DNA of 64,000 nt from Albula goreensis (GCA_022829145.1 CM040755.1:20657563-20721562); one strand, 5' to 3'. Numbered from the stretch's first letter, positions 47,850-62,600 are shown. Made by a program: numbers and translations. The notes: generated by a model not told the origin, from the sequence alone.

Positions 47850-49599
47850 GAAGGAGACGACCATGCAAATGTCTGTTCTCTCATCTGCAACAGGAAGCAC
47901 AGACTTAATGCTGACTGAGCAGGTGAATCCCCCCTCTGATTTTTGATTGCTTGACCATATTACCTCTGGTTAAACTATAGTTGTCACCAGGGGCCTGTGG
48001 AACCCAACTCACAGCTGTTACTCAAAGGTATCAATGACTGTGCCAAAAATGATATCCATGAAATTACAGACATCAGCTACATATGGGACTGGAAACAAAA
48101 TTACAGGAGCTAGAAGTAGTAAAATACAACAATCTGTAATGTTTGCAACCTCAAAATACATAAGGCAAGACACAAATAGAGTAGAAAAAGCACATAACAT
48201 GTGCAAGCCTTTCTTTAGGATAGGGATTCACTAATCAAGTTTGCAAAGGGAATTCAGATTGTTTTGTCAAGAAAATAATTGGATGTAAAAATAACAGTAA
48301 TATTATCAAGTAGTCATGCATATGCAAGAGTTTAATATGAACATTTTTACACTTTATGTGACAATTTTGTCATTTAGTAGATGTTTTTACTTCAGCATAA
48401 CTTACAAGAAGTAAATTCTGCTCTGTCTGTCAAGCAATAGTGAAAACACACTATACTCCCATGGTCCAGACAGTCTATGGTACGATTATCTGCAAAGCGT
48501 GACATTGTGCATTTGCTCTGGATGGAGAAACAAACAACCCGAGAAACAAACAACGCAAGGAGGTGGTCGAGTGAAAGGACTTGAGGGCCCTTGACCAAGC
48601 GTGCTGTGTATAAACTCATCTGTAAACACTGTGGCATGGCCTATGTAGTTAGGCGACCTCCTCCGTCTAATCAGGATATGCTGTTCAAAAAGAGACATAT
48701 TGGTAAACAAAAGCCATCTGGGAATCAAAAACATTTTAGCTACAGCAAAACCCACTTCCCACTCTAAACCAGGACTGCAGTGAACAGGCATGACTGGTCC
48801 TGCTAGACTTTACTTACCTGATGCCTGGCAAATGGTGGTTAAGTGTTTTGATGAAAGGAGGTTTTGCTAACTCCCTTAACAAGCAGAAAATGTCCAATGC
48901 ATTTTATTTGAATGGCATCGTTTGGTATCATGGATAATTCCATCAAGTGTAATTCGGTCTGTGTCAGTCACTTGGAGCAGCATAATTCCCAATGAAAGAC
49001 AGAACCCATTAGAGAGGTTGGAGTGGGTTGATCTGTTTGTTCAGATTCTGCTCACATTTTGCATTAAATAAAATCCATCTTGATGCATTATTTTGTGAAG
49101 TTCACACAACATGTCAGAAACTCAGTGTTGTGGCTTTGCTCATCGAAATGCTTTTATGTGAAACGTAAACTAAAATTCATTAGGCAGGTTGTAACAGCAT
49201 TATTAGAAGGTCATGTTAATAGTGACATCCTATTAGTTGACAGGTTGACAAATATGTGTGAGGTCTGTGTAAAATTGTGATGCCATGGTCTTGGACTGAG
49301 AGTCCTCTGTAACTTAGTTTTCACCACCAACAGGTACTCCATAGAATACAAATCTGGGGCAAGAGTTTTTGGCTTCACACCAGACTTTTTGACAACATTT
49401 GTCATAGATAGACTTGTATTTCAACTGTTTGTTATGTTAAATTATGTCCTTCCAGTAGTGCATTGGTCCTCAAATCCAATGACGAAACGTATATATTTTA
49501 AATTGCATTCCCCCTATTCATTCTCTTTCTCAATACACAATATCAAGTAATGTAATGTTTAAGTATTGCTAAGTCAGCCTCACTGGTATCGTCGTTTAT

Positions 49600-49945
49600 T
49601 GAGGTACTTGAAGCATGTAACTGCTCCGTTCTGATTGGTTCACCTTATGCCCCCTCCGCCCCCTCCCGCATGGGCTACTGCTGCTGTTCTGAGGCTGCAC
49701 GAGCCAACTGTCACTGCTCGGCGCCCGGCGGAGCAAACTCAGCACTTCAGCAGACGGCTAGCTACCTGCCTCGGCACGCAGGAGGAAAGCGCTCTGCAAC
49801 TGAACGCAATGGGTTCAATGGACTTCACGTAAGAATAAAGTACAAAGCAAGCAGCTGCTAAGTCAACAAACGATGTCTGAAAGCTGCGTCAATGATAACG
49901 CGTATTCCACCGAGGAGATAACGGAAGAGGCGCACGCTTGAGACC
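49600..49945 (+). promoter_or_regulatory. adamts18: adamts18 promoter and 5' UTR
   Basis: A CpG- and GC-richer block upstream of the adamts18 ATG in otherwise AT-rich DNA. It has an inverted CCAAT box (ATTGG, 49634-49638) and a C-rich GC-box stretch (49651-49669, with CCGCCC at 49656). There is no clear TATA box. The transcription start is inferred to lie around 49680-49750; the rest is 5' UTR with upstream ORFs. The GTAAG at 49829 could serve as an alternative donor. Confidence 0.6.
49873..49941 (+). other. upstream ORF in adamts18 5' UTR (22 codons plus stop)
   Basis: ATG at 49873 runs 22 codons to TGA at 49939-49941, four bases before the main ATG at 49946. A shorter uORF (ATG 49809, stop ending 49832) precedes it. 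The main ATG has an optimal context (ACCATGG). Translation of the uORFs is inferred only. Confidence 0.5.
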
Positions 49946-50059
49946 ATGGATTGCCTTCTGATTTTCTTATGCACGTTACCAAGCCAATTAATCTGCTGTG
50001 GGTCACTGAGGTTGCTTTCCGTCCTGTGGTTTGGGCAAGTTATGAAGGCAGGTTTACAA
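49946..50059 (+). CDS. adamts18: adamts18 exon 1, signal peptide
   Basis: ATG in perfect Kozak context (ACCATGG). Encodes [16 protein letters not shown] and on to VMKAGLQ, hydrophobic and Leu/Cys-rich, and aligns with the MEC-LLACAFP..KALQ start of the mammalian protein. The donor GTTTAT after CAA is non-ideal but is the only one giving the correct phase 0. Confidence 0.82.
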
Positions 50060-53000
50060 GTTTATAACTTTTTGGATATGCTTTGACTTGTCAAACTGTG
50101 CATATAATTAATTTATATGAACGAAATTTTGTTCTCTCCTGTTGAGCTTTTATTGATTAAAATTTCTATCTGCTATTTTTAGCAGATATGCGGAACTTTA
50201 GCCCTATCCTCTGTCGCTGCAACGCATTCCAGTGACACCAGTGTACATAACCACGGTCAGTAATTTCACTTGTTTTACAAGAAAAGTAATTGATAATTGG
50301 ATACGTGTGGCACATAACCTATCCCGTTACAGTTTACATTACGGAGAAGGAACAGCAGCAGCCAGTTAGCTCTTTGAGACTATTGTGTTGTTACCATATA
50401 CTGCTGCTGCAACACGATACCGGCTGAAAACTGGGCACCGGGGAAGAAAAAGTCTCAAGTGTTTGGCACTTGCTGTGCGGATTAATAGTATCGTTTAGCA
50501 TGCCATGTGCGCGCATCCTCCCCACCTCCGTCCTTTTCCCATTTAAAACAGCTACCATTCACGTGTGAGGGGGATTCCCCAGCGCAGCAGAACTTTGCAT
50601 TATTTCATTTAGTAATAACAGAGACCTTAATTCAATGGACACGGTGTTATTTATGTTGTGCCCATTAGGAAATATTCAGAATTTAAAAAAAAAAAAAACA
50701 ACAACTGCATGCTGTCTGTGTAACTGATAATGTAACATTGCTGTGATGTTACAGCACATTTGCAGGAGTTTATTAATGCATAGGCTATGGCTGTGATTGA
50801 CGTGCTGGAGCTGAGCTCTCTTGTGTGTTGCTGTCCTGCAGATTATGTGTTTGTTACTCCGGTGGAGGTGGATTCCAGAGGCACGTATGTGTCGCACGAT
50901 GTGTCAGGAGCCAGCAGGAGGAAGCGCTCCCTGCTGTCGGCTGACGAGGCCCTGCACTACAGGCTGTCTGCGTTTGGCAGAGACATGCACCTGGACCTGA
51001 GGTTGGCCAAGGTGGTGGCAGAGGGGTTCACTGTGCAGACGCTGGCTAAGGAGGGCATTACCCTGGCACCATCAGAGCCTGCTCTCCACGGCTGCTTTTA
51101 CCAAGGATTTATACGTAACCACATCTCATCCTCAGCTGCCATATCCACCTGCAGTGGCCTGGTAAGTCACTCTCTTCCTCATCCGCCCTCTGTCTCCCTC
51201 CTTCCCTCCCTTCCTTTCTCTTTCTCTATCTCTGTCTCTCTTTCTCTCTTCCCATTCATGTTACTGCATCTCTGCACTCTTTACAGTCATGGAATCATAC
51301 ATTCATTCGTAAAGCAATGACACAGCTTGATGAATCTGATGACAAATGTGGAAACAGAGGTTAGCAAACCAGCAGGTTTTAAGTTTGAGTCCTGGGAATG
51401 TTACAGCTCTTGTATCTCTTGAGCATAGTAACTCAAATCTTTTTGGAAAACAGTAGAATAAATAAGAATAGTGAGCCTCATGACAAAATTCAACCAAAGT
51501 TTGTCTGCTGGAATTCATAATTATGAAATCTCAGTGTACCAGTAATATGTATTAGTGGGATCTTGTGAGCTGGTGGATAGTCACAGTTGGATTTCTACCC
51601 TAGTTGAGTAGGCCTATAAATAGCTATAGCACCCTTTTTCCTTGATTTAGGAATTTTCATCAAGACTCAGTCATAGAGTTACCCAATCTATGAAGTCACG
51701 GTTGCTTGTAGTTATCCCACTGATACTGGAAACAGGGTATTGCCAAAAAAATAGAGCAACCAAGTGAGTTTTGTATGCAAAAGGTGAAATAATGGCATAT
51801 CCAATAGTCACCTATTTTTTAGTGTAGCTGCACAATATGATGACCAGATTCCTGCCTGCGATGGTACTGACTGCGGCAGGGGTCCTGTCCAGACAGTCGG
51901 CTGAGCTGACTGTGGCAGTTGGTCCAGCTGATTGGCTGATTGGCTGCAGCTGATTGGCTGCAGCATCACTCAGGGTGGAGGGTTTTTGGCCAGTGGGAAC
52001 TATGGGAACTGTCCTCCTCTGGCCAACAGGCCTCTCACAGCCTACCTGCTTTAGCTGCGCAGTCCTCCAGCGCACTGACTGCTCAGCTCAGCTTGAGAAC
52101 TGCAGCAGAGACAGAAGCAGCACGTTCTTGACCATGTTCACAGAGGGTGCTGGGACGCATGTCAGAGGATGCACTCTGTAGCTATTCCCCTCCAGAATTA
52201 ATGACACCTGCCATGGGACATGCCCACAGTTGGTCATTTAGCATTGCTTAACATCATTGGGAAAATAAAATAACCAAAATGTCCCTGTACACAAACCTTG
52301 TAAGTAATAGTTTATTTCTACAAACGCAAAGGCTGAGGGCAGTCTGGGGACATGCTGCTCGGAGCTTGCAACATTGCTAGGCCTCCATTTAGGTAGCCGC
52401 TACAATGCCGTGTCTAACAGGGGGAAAATAACCTGACAAGAAAGCGTGAGCTTTCCTGCAAATGGCTTCTACCTCCTCCCCTGCACCCGGTTCCTTTGTG
52501 CTTTGCTGGTCCTCCCTCCTTACCCTTCTTGTTTGGTGCAATTAAAACCATGGAGTGCAGTTTCCAACCACTTAGCCGGCAGCACTCTTCTTTGTATTGC
52601 CACTTTCATTAGTGATAGGGTCCCCAGAATAAAACAGCAGTGACCCCTTCCTTAAAAGCTCCCACTGACTCAATGTGATTTGAAGCAATTGTGCTTTGAA
52701 TGGACTGGGGGGGAGTGATATTTTTGTGCCCCCATCAATTATTGTTTTTAGTGATGGAAAATGACCCCGCAGGGTGCAGGCCATTGGTTTTGTCCTGTGT
52801 GTGCTTCCACAGGAAGTATATAAGGAGCCTGCGGTAAGAGGTCGCTATGTTTGGTCCTCTCTTTTTTTTGTGGCACTGTGATCTTGAAAATACACATGTG
52901 AAAAGGCTGAAACTTGATTGTACAGTCCAGTGTCACTAACTTTATGAAGAGGATGGGATCAAGTTAAAATCCAAGTTAAAGTGGCATCATTGGGTCCAAC

Positions 53001-56000
53001 CTTTGTCTTGTTCAAAGTTAACACATTCACAACCTTCTCTGTGCATTGGAAGAATGCTGGATCAGTCTCTAAAATAGTGAATGATTGTGACTTCTGCTCT
53101 ATGTCAATGTCAAGAGAGCTTGATTGATCCACTTGCTGTTAAACACTAAGAGAAAAGGCTTGAACTGGTGAAGGGAAAAGATGCTGGAAGATATAAGTTA
53201 TTATGAGTAAAAATAGGAATTCATTATTTTGTGGACAGCTTTTGCCAGCAGACCGCCTGTCCCTCACCCTCACCATACTTTGCATTTCCAGAGTTTGTCC
53301 TATGATGCTGATCTCTGGGAATTCTCAGTCTATAAGCTGTGGAGTATGTCATTGAATGGGAGGTGTACAGGAATGTGTTGAGGTTGACCTAGTGAGACTT
53401 TTGACCACCTGCTTACCAGATCTGTACTCTGCTGCTTATGTCTACAGACCTGAAAAACACTGACCATGACCAAGCCTCCTAACACATTATATTTGCTACA
53501 CTACTGTTGAAATCATCAACTTCAAGTTCCTTTGTCAGAAAGGTTTGGTCAGATGGAAAGTATTCCTTTGTGCGTGTGGTCCCTCCATCTTCAATTAGCA
53601 ATTGATCTCTCTATGTGTGAGGGTCAATATTGACCAATTTCTTGCATGAAAGCATTGGCCAGTAAAATAATTGTTTCAAATCCTGTGAATGCTAGTCTAG
53701 AAATCAAAACTTACTGATGAGAAACTTTGGAAGCGTTCCTGTTGATATAATTTTTAAACTACTCCATAAAGATATATCACGCGGAGGGGATTCCAGAGGC
53801 TTCATTCCAGTGTATATCAAGGCAGAATATTTACCTTCTATTAAAAAGCACAGAGGGTGTTACTATGGGAAAGCAACAGAAAGGGGAAGCATCCTGTTGG
53901 CTGTGCCAAGCATTTGTGAATCAGCCTTGGAAGCAACAGTGAAGGGCCTAGATTTATTCTGCATTTATCCTTTCCTTTTTTTTGGACAAATAAACAGTGT
54001 CACTGTGTGCTGAAGGATCTCAGTTTTGCAATATAATTGTTGTGTTTGTAGAAAAAATCCAACACTGCTGGGACCCAATCAGACTTTTCATTACAGCATC
54101 ATTCTCTTTGAGTATTATCTATTTTATTTGAGGCAAGGAAGCAAATCCTTTGGAATATTTTTTTGGTCTAAAATAGAATACCAAAATAGAATGCCCCTAA
54201 AAAGACAAAAATCTACTTTTATTGAATTGCATATACCACTAAACAGACTTAAACATGCCTTAAATAAGAAGACTGAAGTTTGCTTCTTTGGGTGACAACA
54301 TTGCATTTTTTTGTAAGTGAGAGCACACATTTTTGATCAGAGTTATCAATAGGACATTTCTCAAATTCCTTACAGGCTTCATTAACAGATTCTAAAATGA
54401 ATTTGCTGATATAAGTAGGTATAGAGTACATGCTGATGGGTAATTGGAAGATGAGCCAGTCTTCCCCCTTTTTTACAGAACAGCTCCTGCAGCCCTTTGA
54501 AACTCTGTAGGGGAGGACACATTGACTGCAGCCATTTGTGGAAGCTGTTTGATGTTAGGAGGGTGTATTTACATGGGAATATATGGCTCCATGTCATGGT
54601 TCCCAGCACTTTCTCAGCATCTGTGTGTGTGAGAGCAGAACTTGGAGATGTGCAGAGAGCACCTTCCTCCCTACTGTTTAACCTTTGGCTGAGAGCTGCC
54701 CAAGATGCCTCTATCTGCTCAGTTCCCCTGGGGGGCAATTGTAGAGGGGGTGTGTTTGCTGTCCTTGTTTTCCTAACATGTGGTATTCTACTTAGAGACA
54801 GTCACAGTGGCCATTCACACAACGTCACACCAGCTTTTGATGAGCATTGACTGTTGTCTGACTGTTGTTGGACCTTATGTTCATTTAATCATGCAGGGAT
54901 ACAAGGACAAAACCCTCAGTTGTCCAAAAAGTTGAACCAGTCAATTAAAGAGACACTAGCTGTTTCTTCAGACAAACCATTTCCCTCTAATCTACTGAAT
55001 GCTGTAAAGGGATAAGTAGAGGCTTGGAACATCAATGAAATGCGAGTAAGCAGAGCAATGCTCCATATTCAGTTCCACTTGATGCCTTCATAAAATTCAG
55101 TACCTTTCAAGTTGTATTTTTATACATGTAACTATTCTATAGTTAATATAGTTTTCCAGCATGATATTTGCTTTGTTGTCCAAAACATATTTCTTAATGG
55201 GTACATATTTTGCAACATGAAATAATATAAACATAAGATTTTACAGTCACTTTATGGTATGGGTGCTGAGTTCCACTGGTCACTGAAAGCAGTCTAGGTC
55301 TAAACAAATCTCTCATGGTCACATAATGGGGCACTTAATTGTTCAGTATTCATTGGTATTGTAACTTGTCACACTTGGGCACTGTTTACACCATTTTAAT
55401 TGATTACATGGGAACACAAATATTGTTCTGAGGGTATTTATCTAATGAAATTCTGGAAAGCATGTGTGTGTGTGTGTGTGTGGTTGCTCTCATCTCATCT
55501 CGTCATCATCATGAATTTTCAGGGTTTCTCAGAAAAGCACAGAAAGACTCACCACCCTGCAGATGGAACTGGTTTTCTGAGATTATCAAGCTTCAGCACC
55601 TACATCTGCTAACTGCTGGGAGAATCTGTCCACTGTGTTACAGCACAGCATGTGTCTCAGACAAACACGATACACATGTGCTAACTGGACGTGGCAGTGC
55701 ACCAAAGAAAAAACAAAAAAATGGAGATCCTCCAAAGCACTGCCTGACATTCACAAGGGGTGCAGCGGTGGTATGGGTCCGCAATGATGTGTTAACATAG
55801 GAGGAATGACATGAACCAGGTCCCAGGCTAACAATCTCGTCATCAATGAAAGTTTTTAGCCCCAAAATGAGAATTGTGTCTGTCTTTAAAGCAATATTTT
55901 TGTCTGCATGTGTCATGCAGATTATGAATAATCCTGGTTACTGCCTGGTTTATTAACACCTGTGGATTCAGGCCTTAGTAACCACAAAATCTGCAGCATG

Positions 56001-59000
56001 ATGAAAAGCAGGGTGTTGACATGTGGTGCGTGCTAATTAACACTTGCCTCATCTCCAGGGAGATTATCAGTGAGAATAATAGGGGATGCACAAGGTAAAA
56101 TGAGGACACAACATAGCATACAAAAGGTTCTGTTTCATAAAGCATTGCCATTTTATGAACTAATTCAGATCTGTTTAATGAATAAGATGATTACTGAATG
56201 CAGGTGGGATCAGTCTGAGTGGAAAATATCCAGGGAAATTTTAGTTGGCTAATGTGGTTTACTCACTTTGCTTTGCACACCCTTTTCAAATACCAGTTAC
56301 CTTTATCTAGACTCTCAATCAATTAATGTCAATTAATACATCAGACATTACATTTTAAATCAAAAATGTACTCACGAAACAGTCCTAAACAAGCAGAGTT
56401 CAGTGCATGGGTCATCCGTGTCAACAGCATCACTCTGTGTAGCGCTATTAAAGCAGCAGGAGGGATTTATTTGTTGATCATAAAATGCTTTAGTTGTGGA
56501 ATCTCCAAGCAGAGCTCTTCCCTTTAATTGTGCTGTGAGATAACATGCTTGATCACACATCTGGACTAATTCTACCTGTCACCTTCTGCACTACATATAA
56601 CATAGTATAACGTATACTTAGTGTTTACTATGGACAAAAATTAATAGGGTATATTATCCACATTGATATTATATATCATATTTTTACAGTACTTTTTGCA
56701 TCCTATTGCACATTCTATGTACATATTCATAACATATTCATAGTATATTATTTAAGGTATGTGTACATCTTGTTTATATCTTGTTTTGTTTTTATTCTCT
56801 CGACCTCAGCAATTTATTTATCTATTTTTATTTTATTTTTTATTTTATTTTATTTTATATTATATTATATTATTATTATTATTATTTTTATTTATTTTTT
56901 TTTTTTTTTTTTTTTATTCCATTTATCTGTATTGTTTTAAAACTTACCGGACTGCTATGACAATCTAATTTCCCTTCGGGGATGAATAAAGTCATCTATC
57001 TATCTATCTATCTATAAATAGCCATTTTTAAAAATATTTGGAATTCTCTGTGATCTCAATCCAACTAATTACACACCAAGTTGACATTTTGAAGGACTGG
57101 GGGAGACATGTGTTTGACATATGAAGTGTGATACTCCCTCTCATATCGTCCCAGTACTCAAAGTGACTGTGCAGCATGATCACCGATCACTGTTTTTTTA
57201 TTTTGTTACTGAAGTGAAATGGCAAGAAAAGGTGCAGGAGACTTACAACACTTCCCATAAATAGTATAGTTTATATATTCACAAAGCAAAGGCCCTTGTC
57301 TGCAGCAACTTCTGTGTTACACTTGTGTACAATACTGCAGCAGTGCAAGGTAAGCGGCTTGCTCCAGGGTACAACTCTTTTCCAATTTTGGATTCAACCA
57401 TTCAGCCTTTATCTTTACCACCCTGCCTATCATTCTTAATAGTTTCCTGCCTGCCACGAAAGTCACCGTGTCCTGATTTGGTCAGTTCGGTACAGTTTTG
57501 GACAGCTAGTGTGCTTTGCTGCTTTAGCATTGTGAACTGTACTTTTAAAAATGTGCTGCAGTGTTTGCAGTAAATGTTCCTTCTCTTGTCATTAAATCCA
57601 CTTGAACAGAACTGAGAAAGAGTGAGAGAGAAAGGGTGAGAGACTAATTAAAGACAGCCCAAAGCAATTACCTCTGATTGTGATCACAAGTGTAATTGAT
57701 CTCCAGTGAAGGCCAGTCAGTGTTTTGTTGTTTTGTAATAATATCGGCCCGTTGTCCCTCATGGTCTCCCTTGAGGAATTAGGAGAGAGGACTGAATGGG
57801 TCAAGGAAGGGAGAGCAGGAGCGGTGAAGGGCAGGTTGTGTTCCTCCTGCTGCTCTCCTTACATTTCTGGATTTTTGCAGATGGCACTGGGCCACTCTTA
57901 GCCATGGCTTTCACAACAAACAGCCCTGAATGGCTCCCCCTTTGTCTGCTCAATGACCCAATGTTTACTTTGCCACTTGGGAGTGTGAAAAGGGGGAAAG
58001 AGTGGGGGTAAGGCTGACTGCCAGTGACTGCCCAGATAGATACGGACAACAGAACAAATGATTGGTAAATAAATGAAATCAGTTTAATGTATTTAATGTA
58101 TATGCACAGTGACAGTTAAGAACTATCTGCCTGCATAAGCCAGCTAACTTGATAAGCCACCTTTGTGGTATACCCTCAGGTCATGTTCAGTCACGAGAAA
58201 GAATTTGCGTGCAACATGGCTTATTAACTTTGCCACCTCTTGAGAAAATGAGAACCACAGAGGACTTGAAGCTGATTGCTGTCGGGAGATGTCAAAATCG
58301 AGATCACCGTTCAATTAGCTGCTTAGTCAGGAGTAATTGATTTGGATCTGGGCTGGAATGAAAACAACAGTGCCTGGTGGGTCCCGAGGACCTGGGATTG
58401 GGAAACAGTGATCCAAAATCACGAAATGCCTTTTTGTTCCTGTAGCACTGTTGTGGACTGGGCCCAAAAAACATCCTCCATCCTGCCAATATTTTGACAT
58501 TGCTTATCACCATTGCCATCTCCTCGCAACTTAGGCAGTAAATCAGTTCATTATTTCACTCGAGCGCCGTCAGGGATAAACATACAGAACGCTGAAGGGA
58601 TGTGCTGCCCATGAGAGGACATTTATCACACCGTAAATGTGGAACAGTAGCAGTGCCAAGCTGAGTAAACCAGCCTTGCTTTCTGCTTTGTTAGCATGGC
58701 ACATTTCACAGACACAAAATCGCAGGTAGTATTGCTTCCAGAAGTTGGCAGATGTCGCCAGATTTTTTCTCTTTAAATGTTGGATGCAGTCAATTATGCT
58801 CAATTACTGTTAACTTGTGTACTGTTGTATATATTTCATTGCAGCATGTCAAAATGGGTGCAACTCTTAAACATTGCACATAATGGAGAGATCAGAAACA
58901 TGAATAAATCATTACAAGTAGGTCAAATTTTTTTTTTACACAACCGTACTCTTAATTACATGAACAAAAACTCTGTGGTGTTTGTAGAAGAGTTTGATGT

Positions 59001-59579
59001 ATTCTTTTTTGGGTGGTCTGCTTGTAAATGTCTTTGAAACAGGAGAATGCAACCTAAATTCATGACCTTCCATTTGTTGGGTTGATGTCGACCATAATGA
59101 CAAACAGTTTATGAAATCAAATTGTATCCGTAGCGATTCGTAAGTGATTTGTTTTACATAGCTTGCTCAGGGATATCATGTCAAAGCTGCAACTGGGTTA
59201 GAACTTGTTACATTTAGGAAGTAAAGCCATTTCTTTAACCATTGTACAACACTGCTGCCCTGAATCTCAACATCTTGGGCCTCCTTACAGAAACATTCTT
59301 ACTCTCCATAAAATCTCCATATATGCATTTTATATGTAATATTGGTTGTTCACTGTTTTGTGTAAAGTATACTTTTGAACCACATGCCAAAAAATATCTT
59401 TCTATATCATTTTGGTTGCAGTTTATAGATATTTAAGGCTGTTGGTATTTCCAAACATTACCTGCTCTGGTGTGTCACCTGACTGTGAAACCCTTGGTGT
59501 GTACATCCTGACCATTTCCCAGATTTCCCAGGGAGTATACTGTTTTGTTGTCCCATGCCATGCCATATTTTCTTGAGGC

Positions 59580-59616
<37 letters not shown>

Positions 59617-62600
59617 GGTAAATGCATGGTGGATTACAGTGTTTGAGAGTAGTGGTGACACTGAGACGTTAAAGTGCCGAATAACCTTTGGCCCCACACA
59701 GCATTTATCAGTGGCAAGTGAGCGATTGAATTGATGGCCCCCACTGAACCCCCCTTCGAAAAAACAAGAGAAAAAAGCTACAGTATCTCCAGTAAGACCT
59801 GGCAAAAAAACACCCTGCTGGATCCATCAGTACAATTTAAATTCCCGCTGGTAGTGTTCCCAAGGGAACCATCTCCCACAAGCAAGGCGTTTTTCTCACA
59901 TGCAGACGCAGCTGTGGTTTGTCTCTGCTCTCTAATTGAATCGATACAGTCTTCCTCTTCGATGCTTGGATAACAGGGCCCACCATTCCTGCTGTGATGT
60001 TTTTTTTAATATAGTCTCTGAAAGACTGTTTTCTTAAAACTTTCCATGTAGTTTCAGCATGTAGTGCCACATTCTTGCCTCCCCAAGCAGTATAGCAAGA
60101 TTTCTAGAAGTATATGAGGTTTAAAGTGCTGGTGCAGGTAGAATAAAATGGCAGTTTTCACGTCAAACAAAACATGGAAGAGAGAAACAATTTGCTCTGT
60201 ACTGTCTGTGTTCTGAACCTATATCTGTGTTTGTTATGCAGTCATTATTTTATTTATTTCAGTCCACTTTTTTATCTATTAAAAATTGAGTACCTTACAT
60301 TATACATTAATATATGTTTAACTGAAGTGGTCTTGTTTCAGTATCTTCTCAAGGGGTTCTAAATCTATAAAACCTGTTTGCTCTGGTCTGAAGCTATACA
60401 CCATAATAACATTACAACTTTTGCTACATGCACAACTGCATAGAATGGTCAAAAACATCACCATTTACTTGGTGTCAAGATCCCTCTTAAAAAAATACAT
60501 TTTAAAATACGTTGGAAGATAAATGGTACCAACTTATGAAGTGGTTTTGTATGAATAATTCAAAATGAATCATACATGCTGATTGTTGCCCAAATAACTT
60601 GTCACGAAAGTGGTCTTTTTGCAGTGTACAGATGGTGTTGTGCTTTGTCATATCACATAATATTACCTTGGTAACACTTAATCATAGGTGTCTATTAATA
60701 AGGTACTAGATATGAGTTTTTAAGCCGCTACTAAATAATACATCCAAAAATTAAAACTGTGTGCTAATTAGATTTTTTAATGTTAATGCTTTATAAGACA
60801 TTCATGCTCTCGTAACCTGTGCATGATTGTCATGCATATGCTGCTTCTCCCTGATTATCAGTCAGGTTTGATCCGGATGTCGGATGGGGAGTTCCTTATC
60901 ACCCCTCTTCCCCATCACCTGGCTGCACAGCACAACTACAGCGCCCCCACTGGACACCACCCACATGTGCTCTACAAACGCTCTGCAGAGCACCGTATCC
61001 ATGGCGAGGCAGTAACCATGGATACCCCAAATTCAGCCAATCCCCTCTTGCGTCACCATCACCACGAGCAGCATGGGAGACAGCAGCGGCAGCACTTCTG
61101 TGGACGACGCAGGAAATGTATGTAAGGGAACTTCCTGTTGCATTGTTTGTGACAGGGATGGACATTGCTGTCATGTTGTTTTTCATGTTTTTAATATGTC
61201 AACACACAGTTGATACCTCTATTGATTTAGATTTTTTTGTACATACACCTCAAAACCAGTTGCCTCTAACAAATCATGAAGAGGAGATATAATGCTAGTG
61301 ATTTCAGTAGAGTCAGTGTCCGTGTTCGGTTCAGTCAGCTTAATCAAAGTACATACTGTAAGCTCAGCTGAAGTAGCTGGAAATAGCATGGCTGAGACTC
61401 TGTGCCTTTGCTTTGTGTTCCACCCAAAGGCTGTATTGTTCTTTTCTTGAGCTGGATGCTTCTCTGACTTTAATAATTTTTTAAAATATTTAATCATAAT
61501 TCAATGATAGAGTAAGATAATTGAAGTAAACAAGTGATGATGTTGCTGTGGGATGTTTTATTGCATTTCAGTCAAATGTGAAACTTTTTCAGTCAAATGT
61601 GTAGTAAGGGGAATGTTGACTGCATGGATGGAAGGGCTCCTGTGCTGTGTGTACATCCCAGCTGTGTTAATCTGGGCCTGCTCTGGGCAGCTGTGACATT
61701 ACTGTGAGTTTGTTTCCAAAGCATGCCTATCTTCCTCTGTCTGAACACAGATACTCCTAAGCCTCCATCTGAGGATCGGCTTTCATGCCTGATGAACCAG
61801 AACTGCAAGGCAGAGCCAAACGATCGCCCATTCCTTCCAATAAGGCAGGGGGCCTGAATGTGGAAACACTGGTGGTGGCAGACCAGAAGATGCTTGAGAA
61901 ACATGGCAGGGAGAATGTCACCACCTACATCCTCACTGTCATGAACATGGTAGGTCATGACAATGACGGGGGAAACCTTCTTTTGGTTACAGAGTTACAT
62001 ACTCAAATTGATTTATTATGGTACACTGCATAAAATGACCCTGAAAGCATCAGTGAATACAATATGCTTGAAAAGAGACCTAATCTTTCTCAAACAGAAG
62101 TATTTATTTGACATTATGTTTTTTTCCAGAACAGGGCGGTCATGGTAAGGTGCACATCGTGTATTTCATCAGAGTAACATGCAAATGAATACAGGTTTCA
62201 AATATGCAAGAACAATAACGTGAAATGAAACTTTGGTAACAAAGCTGTCATAAGCATATACGTAGTGGTTGCAGTACTTATGAAAGAAAGCTTCTAATAG
62301 CATGAACATATGCAGTAACTGACTGTACCCCACACCACTTTGTATTGTTGTGTTATATGTAAAACTGTGGAGTAAAATTAAGTGATTGATTTCATTTTAA
62401 TTTAAAATATGATCAATTTGTGTTTTATAGGTTTCAAGCCTCTTTAAGGATGGCACAATTGGAAATGATATCAACATCGTGGTTGTCAGCCTTCTGCTTC
62501 TTGAAGAAGACCCTGTAAGACAAAGAAAATCAAGACATGAATAATTCTCATTTAACAGAGTTCCCTAAAGTAAAAATACATTTTTCAGAACTGAAAATGC

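Larger units (their letters stand above)
51162..60861 (+). other. adamts18 intron 3
   Basis: A 9.7-kb intron, typical of the long early introns of ADAMTS genes. It contains a pyrimidine-rich stretch after the donor, microsatellites, a T-rich tract with a retroposon tail (56818-57014) and two transposon-related scraps. A pair of overlapping ORFs near 54382-54850 on opposite strands is not recognised. Confidence 0.65.
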
